Source: JANQIV01 sp050117315
GTDB lineage: Bacteria; Bacteroidota; Ignavibacteria; Ignavibacteriales; Melioribacteraceae
NCBI GenBank assembly: GCA_050117315.1
Contig: JASFMY010000121.1
Coordinates: 1-22,152, forward strand
DNA: 22,152 nucleotides
Direction of reading: 5' to 3'
The notes below the pieces were generated by a model, which was not told where the DNA came from, made no database searches, and was given only the letters and a program-made list of their open reading frames with translations. This document shows, one piece after another, positions 16,721 to 22,152 of this stretch. Both the position numbers and the translations under genes were made by a program. How positions within the stretch are numbered: position 1 is the stretch's first letter; every line of letters starts with the position of its first letter.

Positions 16721-17530
16721 ATGAAATTTAATCATAAAAAATATTCTTTTGTTTTTGATTCGGATGAATACCGTACTCCCGATTCAAAATTCAAAAAATC
16801 CTTTCTCCCGGCTTCTCTGAAGTTTTATTCAAAATTTGCATTTATTGTGTCGTATTGCAATCTTAAAACAAAACTAAAGATTTACGACAGGTATAACTGG
16901 GCGGCATCATCGATTCACATTCTCAGATCACTCGAAAGTGTTGGAGTTAAACTCCACATAACCGGCTTAAATAACCTGAGGAAGTGTGAAGAGCCCGTGA
17001 TATTCGTTGCCAACCATATGAGTACTTTGGAAACAGTAATCTTACCGGCGATTATTCAACCGTTGATGAGAGTCTGTTTTGTAATGAAAAAGGAATTAAC
17101 AACATACCCTTTGTTCGGACCGGTAAGTAAAGCAAGGCACCCGATAATTGTTGGTAGAAGTAATCCAAGAGATGACCTGAGAATTGTCCTGGAAGAAGGT
17201 GCAAGGAGATTGGAGTCGGGTATCTCAATAATAATTTTTCCTCAAAGAACAAGAAGCAATTCTATAGATTTCAAAAAGTTTAACACACTCGGTGTTAAAT
17301 TAGCTCAGAAAAACAAAGTTAAAGTAATTCCAATAGCAATACTTTCAGATGCCTGGTCAAACGGGAAATTGATTAAAGAATTTGGCCCGATAGATACTAA
17401 TAAAGAAGTAAGATTTTCTTTTGGTGAACCTATTGCAACAGATACTTCAAGTTCCGAAGCCCAGTCAAAAACAATAGAATTTATTAAAAACTCATTTATT
17501 TCCTGGGATAAACAAAGTTATATTATGTAG
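16721..17530 (+). CDS. PlsC-family lysophospholipid acyltransferase, HX4E variant
   Basis: A 269-residue glycerolipid acyltransferase-like protein, probably acting on lysophosphatidic acid or a related acceptor at the inner membrane face. The acyltransferase core spans about 85-240. Motif I is NHMSTLE (H99...E104), so the usual HX4D Asp is Glu. A motif II-like GRSNPRDDLR (145-154) follows. Motif III reads FPQRTRS (173-179) instead of the common FPEGTRS. Motif IV is VIPIAILSD (202-210), and LSDAWSNGK follows the pattern of this subgroup. From memory, a PlsC subgroup shares the NHMSTLE and FPQ-TR variants, so I infer a genuine lineage rather than a broken enzyme. No Shine-Dalgarno is visible. 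The ATG lies 15 bp after the T tract of the tRNA terminator, so its promoter must overlap the tRNA end or it depends on read-through. Confidence 0.82.
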   Translation: MKFNHKKYSFVFDSDEYRTPDSKFKKSFLPASLKFYSKFAFIVSYCNLKTKLKIYDRYNWAASSIHILRSLESVGVKLHITGLNNLRKCEEPVIFVANHMSTLETVILPAIIQPLMRVCFVMKKELTTYPLFGPVSKARHPIIVGRSNPRDDLRIVLEEGARRLESGISIIIFPQRTRSNSIDFKKFNTLGVKLAQKNKVKVIPIAILSDAWSNGKLIKEFGPIDTNKEVRFSFGEPIATDTSSSEAQSKTIEFIKNSFISWDKQSYIM

Positions 17531-17597
17531 AGGAATTCCATTCATAAACAACCGGTATTGTCTTCCTAAAACCTCCCTTAATAAAGTTAACATTTCT

Positions 17598-17626
17598 TTA
17601 ACATTGACTTAACAGAGAGTTAATAT
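17598..17626 (+). promoter_or_regulatory. Candidate promoter of the receptor operon
   Basis: TTAACA (17598-17603) and TAATAT (17621-17626) are separated by 17 nt, a good spacing for a housekeeping sigma-70-type promoter. Transcription would start near 17633, giving a leader of about 45 nt to the receptor ATG. In AT-rich DNA such matches arise by chance, and the group's promoters may differ from the Escherichia coli model. Confidence 0.4.
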
Positions 17627-17678
17627 GCTTCACTTAACTTAAGGCTTCATTTTATTATTTCTTTGGGAGGAGAGATAA

Positions 17679-20630
17679 ATGGATTTCAAACAAATTATAA
17701 GTACGCCCAAACTTATGCGTATAACAAATTACTTTTTTATTAGGCCAATTCTTTTTTCACTTCTTTTTATTTCAACAGTGTTAGCACAATCAACGGGTAA
17801 GGTTTCCGGGGTTGTTGTAGACGGGGAATTTGGCGGCGGATTAATCGGTGCCAATGTTTTACTTGAAGGAACAACTTATGGTGCTGCTACTGATCTTAAC
17901 GGTAATTATTTAATAGTTGGAGTTCCTGCCGGAACTTATAATCTAATTTTCTCAAGTATTGGATATGCTAAGAAAACCGTAACCGGTGTTGTTGTTAATG
18001 CCGGCGAAGTTACTAAAATAGAAATTACAATGGGAACAGAGAGTTATGAGACTGAAGAGGTAGTTATAACAGCTCAGGCAGTTACAAATACTGAAGCGGC
18101 TCTACTGTCAAAAAGGCAAAAATCAATTTCTGTTAGTGATGCCATTAGTGCAGAAGAAATCTCAAAATCTGGAAGCGGTGATGCTGCTGCTGCAATGAAA
18201 AAAGTAACGGGGGCTTCGGTAGTAGGAGGAAAATATGTTTATATAAGAGGTCTAGGTGAAAGATATTCTGCTACAATGTTAAATGGTGCCGAATTACCTA
18301 GTGCTGATCCCGACAAAAAATCTTTCCAGTTAGACCTTATCCCAGGCAATATGTTAAATAACATTAACACAATTAAAACTTTTACGCCTGATAAACCGGG
18401 TACTTTTACAGGTGGTTTGGTTGATGTCTCGTTAAAAAGTTATCCGGAACAATTTTCATTTAATTTATCTACTTCGGCAGGATACAATAGTGTTGCAACA
18501 GGGAACGACGCTTTTATATTAGGCAGTAGCAGTGATACTGATTGGCTAGGCTTTGATGATGGTTTAAGAGATATTCCGGATATATTAGACGGCTATAATA
18601 TTGAAGTCCCAAGAGCTAGTTCTGTTGATACTCGAGAAGAGGCACTAGAATTAGATGAGTTTTCAAAAGTATTTAATAATGAAATGGCTCCTAAAAAAGC
18701 CGATGTGCCGTTAAATAATTCATTTGGTTTATCAATTGGGAATACACTTTCATTTGATGGAAATAATGACAATACTATTGGTTACTTTGGAAGCTTAACA
18801 TGGGGACAAAAATATTCGTTTGTAGAAAACGGTGACATAGGGAGGTACAAATTAGTTGGTTCACTTTCCGACGTAACAGGTCTTGAAGCAGAATTTCAAG
18901 GGGCTGATACTAGAGGGATTAGAACTATAGATTGGGGTGCTATTGCAAATGTGGCTTTTAAGAATTCGACAATTGGAGAATTGAAACTCTCTTATATGAG
19001 AACACAAAGCGCCGAATCTATGGGACGGTACATGGTTGGCGTAAGAGATAGAGATAGATCATCCGCATCTTCAACCATAACTTTTGAAACTAGAGTATTA
19101 TCATGGAAAGAAAGGGCATTGGACAATTACCAAATAGATGGTAATCACGCGTTTACATTTCTAAATAACTCAAAATTAGATTGGAAAGTTTCTTATTCTG
19201 TTAATACTCAAGATGAACCTGATCAAAGATACTTTTTCAATATTTTCAAAATAAACAATGATGGTTCCAGAACAAATAGTTTTGACGGCGCAAACTCCCA
19301 GCCAATCTCAAGATTTTTTAGAGACCTTGAAGAAACAAATTTATCAGGTCAGCTTAATTATGAAATGCCGTTTAAGATTTGGAATGATAATTCTGCAAAA
19401 ATAAAAACCGGCTTTTATCTAAGCAATGTTGAAAGAGAATATAACCAAAGAAGATTTGATTATAATGAAAACAAGATTGTTCTAAGTGATTATGATGATA
19501 TTGAAAGTGTTTTTAATGACGTTGGTATCATAGACTCGTTGAGTAGACCGGATAGGCCAAGTAGATGGTTCGGTCTTACTATCGACAACGAGGCAACAAG
19601 AGATTCCACTAATTATTTTAGAGGAGAATCTGACGTTATAGCTACTTATTTAATGGTTGATTTTCCGATTACAAAAGAATTTAGATTTATCGGTGGAGCC
19701 AGGCTAGAAACTACTGATATGAAGAGTCGAACACTAGACCCCGATAATGCAGAAGGGGAACTAGATAATTCTGATCTTTTACCTTCATTAAATTTTATTT
19801 ATGCTTTAAATGGAAATATGAATCTTAGGCTTGCATATACAAATACAATTGCTAGACCTACATTTAGAGAATTGGCTCCTTACATGAGTTTTGAATTCGT
19901 AGGTGACTTTTTGTATATGGGTAATCCGAACTTGAAAAGGACATATATTCAAAACTTTGACATTAGGTGGGAATGGTTTTTGAATCCTGGAGAAATAGTA
20001 GCTCTTAGCGGATTCTATAAAGACTTTAAAGACCCGATAGAAAGCTATATCGATCCTACATTCAGTGACGATAATACACTAAGAAGTGTGAAAAATGTAG
20101 GTAAAGCCAAAGTATATGGCCTAGAAATTGAGTTAAGAAAAGGACTTGGATTTTTATCCGGTTCATTAGAAAACTTCAAAGTCGGCACAAACTTTTCATT
20201 AGTAGAATCTGAAGTGGATATACCTCAAGAAGATATTGATGAAAAGATTGCAAATGGTGATCAGGATCCGGATAAAACAAGACCTTTCCCCGGACAATCT
20301 CCTTATTTATTTAATTTTAATTTAACTTATGATAATTACGAAAGCCGAACATCTGCAGGTGTTTTTTATTATCTATTTGGTGACAGACTTTTTGTTACCG
20401 GTAGACATGCAACCCCCGACGTATATGAAAGAGGATACGGAAGTTTAGATGTAAAAGTAACACAAGGATTATATGATAATTTTGAAATATCTCTTGCCGG
20501 GAAAAATTTATTAAATCCGGAACAGAAATTTAGTTATCGATTAGACAATGGTGTAGTTGATAAAGAATTTAACTACTCATCATACAAACAAGGCATAACT
20601 TATTCATTATCAATTTCATACAAACTATAA
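17679..20630 (+). CDS. TonB-dependent outer-membrane receptor with CarboxypepD-regulatory-like domain
   Basis: A 983-residue outer-membrane transporter. The signal peptide (about 1-36, ending VLAQ) has a long N-region. A carboxypeptidase-regulatory-like beta-sandwich (about 40-118; GANVLLEGTTYGAATDLNG at 58-75, then GVPAGTYNLIFSSIGY) precedes a TonB-box-like EEVVITA (126-132). The plug follows (about 148-252; YVYIRGLGERYSATMLNG at 186-203), then the beta-barrel to the C-terminus. GGGAGGAG at 17665-17672, 6 nt before the ATG, supports this start over the in-frame ATG at residue 13. The plug and the lack of a SusD-like neighbour place it in the outer-membrane beta-barrel subgroup rather than SusC. 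The secreted protein gene 13 bp downstream has its own AGGAG, so the two should be cotranscribed. The ligand is unknown. Confidence 0.94.
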   Translation: MDFKQIISTPKLMRITNYFFIRPILFSLLFISTVLAQSTGKVSGVVVDGEFGGGLIGANVLLEGTTYGAATDLNGNYLIVGVPAGTYNLIFSSIGYAKKTVTGVVVNAGEVTKIEITMGTESYETEEVVITAQAVTNTEAALLSKRQKSISVSDAISAEEISKSGSGDAAAAMKKVTGASVVGGKYVYIRGLGERYSATMLNGAELPSADPDKKSFQLDLIPGNMLNNINTIKTFTPDKPGTFTGGLVDVSLKSYPEQFSFNLSTSAGYNSVATGNDAFILGSSSDTDWLGFDDGLRDIPDILDGYNIEVPRASSVDTREEALELDEFSKVFNNEMAPKKADVPLNNSFGLSIGNTLSFDGNNDNTIGYFGSLTWGQKYSFVENGDIGRYKLVGSLSDVTGLEAEFQGADTRGIRTIDWGAIANVAFKNSTIGELKLSYMRTQSAESMGRYMVGVRDRDRSSASSTITFETRVLSWKERALDNYQIDGNHAFTFLNNSKLDWKVSYSVNTQDEPDQRYFFNIFKINNDGSRTNSFDGANSQPISRFFRDLEETNLSGQLNYEMPFKIWNDNSAKIKTGFYLSNVEREYNQRRFDYNENKIVLSDYDDIESVFNDVGIIDSLSRPDRPSRWFGLTIDNEATRDSTNYFRGESDVIATYLMVDFPITKEFRFIGGARLETTDMKSRTLDPDNAEGELDNSDLLPSLNFIYALNGNMNLRLAYTNTIARPTFRELAPYMSFEFVGDFLYMGNPNLKRTYIQNFDIRWEWFLNPGEIVALSGFYKDFKDPIESYIDPTFSDDNTLRSVKNVGKAKVYGLEIELRKGLGFLSGSLENFKVGTNFSLVESEVDIPQEDIDEKIANGDQDPDKTRPFPGQSPYLFNFNLTYDNYESRTSAGVFYYLFGDRLFVTGRHATPDVYERGYGSLDVKVTQGLYDNFEISLAGKNLLNPEQKFSYRLDNGVVDKEFNYSSYKQGITYSLSISYKL

Positions 20631-20643
20631 AGGAGAATTTTAT

Positions 20644-22152
20644 ATGACTAAAAGACACATTTTATTATTACTTATTCTTCCGGTTTTTGCATTTGCACAA
20701 TCGGCTACAAGGACAATTACGGATGCGGATATACCGGTAGGCTCAAACGTAACATTCTATTCAGATACAACCTATATCTTAGATGGAATGGTCTTTGTGG
20801 ATAGTGCAGCTACCTTAACAATAGAAGCAGGAACGATAATCAAAGCGGAAGACGGGCAAGATACTGAGGCATCCGGTTTAGTTGTAACAAGAAACGCTCA
20901 AATTTTTGCAGAAGGAACAGCAGATAATCCGATTATCTTCACATCAATAAATGACGACTTAAACGGGAACTTGGATTATACAGACCGTGGAGAATGGGGC
21001 GGAGTAGTATTATTAGGAAAAGCTCCAACCAACGCAGATGATGAAGAATCTGTAGAAGGTGTTAACGAGATTGATGCATATAGGGCAAAATTTGGAGGAG
21101 ATAATTCAAGCCATAGTACAGGTGTTTTTAAGTATGTATCGATACGCCATACAGGTATCAATATCGGTAGCGGTACAGGAAATGAGATCCAAGGATTAAC
21201 TTGCGGAGCCTTAGGAGATGGGACAGTATTGGAATATGTGGAATCCTATGCAAGTGGTGACGATGGATTCGAATTTTTTGGGGGAACAGTGAATACAAGG
21301 TATTTAGTAGCGGCATTTTGTTCGGATGATGCATTTGACTGGGATCAAGGTTTCAACGGTAAGCACCAATTCTGGTTTGCAATCCAGGCGCCGGATGCAG
21401 CGGGAAGAGCAGCAGAAATGGATGGAGCAACCGAAAATGAACAAGGGACACCATATGCAACTCCTATGTTGTCGAACGTAACTTATATTGGTGGAGGTTC
21501 AGATGCACAACCGACAGGAGACGGCGATGAGTTATTGATATTTAGAGATAACTCGGGAGGATTTTATTATAACAGTATCTTCACAGCTTATAATGGTTTT
21601 GAACACGGATACGGAATTACGATAGAAGATGTAGATAACAGTGGAGAAAAAACAGAAGATAGTAAGAAAAGATTTGAAGCCGGAGACTTAAAATTAGAAA
21701 ACAACATATGGTATGATTTCGGAGCTGGAAATGGGATAACAGAATTTGCTGAACAAGATTTTGTACAAGAATATTTAGCAAATGCATCAACCAACAACAG
21801 AGTTGAAGACCCTCAATTAAGAGGTATTAGCAGAACTACTGATGGTGGTTTAGACCCTAGACTAACTAGTACAAGTCCGGCTTGGACAGGTGTAAAAACA
21901 TTAGATGATGATTACTTTGTACAAACATCATACGTAGGTGCATTTGGTAATGAAAACTGGCTGATTGGATGGACAGCTTTAGATGAATTAGGATATTTAA
22001 GTCCGTCCGTTGGAGCGCAACCAGAAAGGACAATTACGGATGCGGATATACCGGTAGGCTCAAACGTAACATTCTATTCAGATACAACCTATATCTTAGA
22101 TGGAATGGTCTTTGTGGATAGTGCAGCTACCTTAACAATAGAAGCAGGAACG
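20644..22152 (+). CDS. Secreted beta-structured protein with tandem ~439-residue modules (runs off the window)
   Basis: Open from ATG 20644 to the right edge, 503 codons without a stop, so the 3' end is missing. AGGAG at 20631-20635 directly follows the receptor stop, with 8-nt spacing to the ATG. A signal peptide (1-19, ending FAFAQ) leads to a Gly/Asp/Asn-rich sequence with regular short strands (TTYILDGMVFVDSAATLTIEAGT; ASGLVVTRNAQIFAEGTADNPIIF; GGVVLLGKAP), typical of secreted parallel beta-helix-like proteins often found beside TonB-dependent receptors in Bacteroidota. The module ends with VGAFGNENWLIGWTALDELGYL (433 on). Residues 462-503 then repeat residues 23-64 exactly, starting a second module. 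No catalytic motif is recognised. It probably works at the cell surface with the receptor, for example in ligand capture, but this is inference from position only. Confidence 0.85.
   Translation, partial: MTKRHILLLLILPVFAFAQSATRTITDADIPVGSNVTFYSDTTYILDGMVFVDSAATLTIEAGTIIKAEDGQDTEASGLVVTRNAQIFAEGTADNPIIFTSINDDLNGNLDYTDRGEWGGVVLLGKAPTNADDEESVEGVNEIDAYRAKFGGDNSSHSTGVFKYVSIRHTGINIGSGTGNEIQGLTCGALGDGTVLEYVESYASGDDGFEFFGGTVNTRYLVAAFCSDDAFDWDQGFNGKHQFWFAIQAPDAAGRAAEMDGATENEQGTPYATPMLSNVTYIGGGSDAQPTGDGDELLIFRDNSGGFYYNSIFTAYNGFEHGYGITIEDVDNSGEKTEDSKKRFEAGDLKLENNIWYDFGAGNGITEFAEQDFVQEYLANASTNNRVEDPQLRGISRTTDGGLDPRLTSTSPAWTGVKTLDDDYFVQTSYVGAFGNENWLIGWTALDELGYLSPSVGAQPERTITDADIPVGSNVTFYSDTTYILDGMVFVDSAATLTIEAGT
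20709..20835 (+). repeat. 127-bp direct repeat, copy 1
   Basis: All 127 bases are identical to 22026-22152, an offset of 1317 bp or exactly 439 codons. It begins at the mature N-terminus just after the signal peptide, encoding residues 23-64. Identity at every third codon position suggests recent duplication or ongoing gene conversion. Confidence 0.97.
22026..22152 (+). repeat. 127-bp direct repeat, copy 2 (cut by the window edge)
   Basis: Perfect in-frame copy of 20709-20835, continuing up to the last base of the window, so the true repeat is probably longer. It encodes residues 462-503 of the secreted protein. Confidence 0.97.

Noticed and set aside
20976..21797. Minus-strand open frames inside the secreted protein gene
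   Set aside because: They are antisense shadows of a long sense frame with signal peptide, ribosome site and family-like repeats.

Overview
The window is AT-rich DNA from a Gram-negative bacterium, most likely of the Bacteroidota/Chlorobiota/Ignavibacteriota (FCB) group. The evidence is a TonB-dependent receptor with an N-terminal carboxypeptidase-regulatory-like domain followed by a secreted beta-structured protein, a LolCDE-type lipoprotein exporter, a PspC/LiaF-like pair, a fused KorA with KorB, and a DsbD of the kind common in that group. This placement is inferred from gene families, not from a marker tree. Most of the window is ordinary, densely packed chromosomal sequence. I see no CRISPR array, insertion sequence, phage module or recognisable defence system.

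Layout: 1-508 is an AT-rich gap with a few palindromes. 509-3290 is a two-component pair: a multi-pass CHASE3/PAS histidine kinase and a single-domain Rcp1-like receiver, overlapping by 8 bp. 3437-4875 (minus) is a PspC-domain protein overlapping (ATGA) a LiaF/toast-rack membrane protein, probably an envelope-stress unit. Divergent from it are nadE (5038-6678) and then dsbD (6777-8549). korA-korB (8651-11537) encode a 2-oxoacid:ferredoxin oxidoreductase and end at a clear intrinsic terminator. nrnA (11723-12703) meets, tail to tail, a minus-strand lipoprotein-export operon (two FtsX-type permeases and lolD, 12698-15831).

15832-16720 is a tRNA region: a degenerate tRNA-Pro-like relic, tRNA-Pro(TGG), tRNA-Arg(TCT), and two identical tRNA-Glu(TTC) genes 248 bp apart, closed by a strong terminator. 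A PlsC-family acyltransferase (16721-17530) follows. The window ends in an outer-membrane uptake unit: a TonB-dependent receptor (17679-20630), then, 13 bp later, a secreted protein running off the right edge (20644-22152).

The two observations most worth checking are in the right third. The secreted protein after the receptor begins a second copy of its own mature N-terminus, shown by a 127-bp perfect in-frame direct repeat with a 1317-bp period, so it appears to be a tandem array of about 439-residue modules. Immediately upstream of the true tRNA-Pro is a colinear, insertion-bearing tRNA-Pro-like sequence whose palindromic arms can form a chain of mutually exclusive hairpins.
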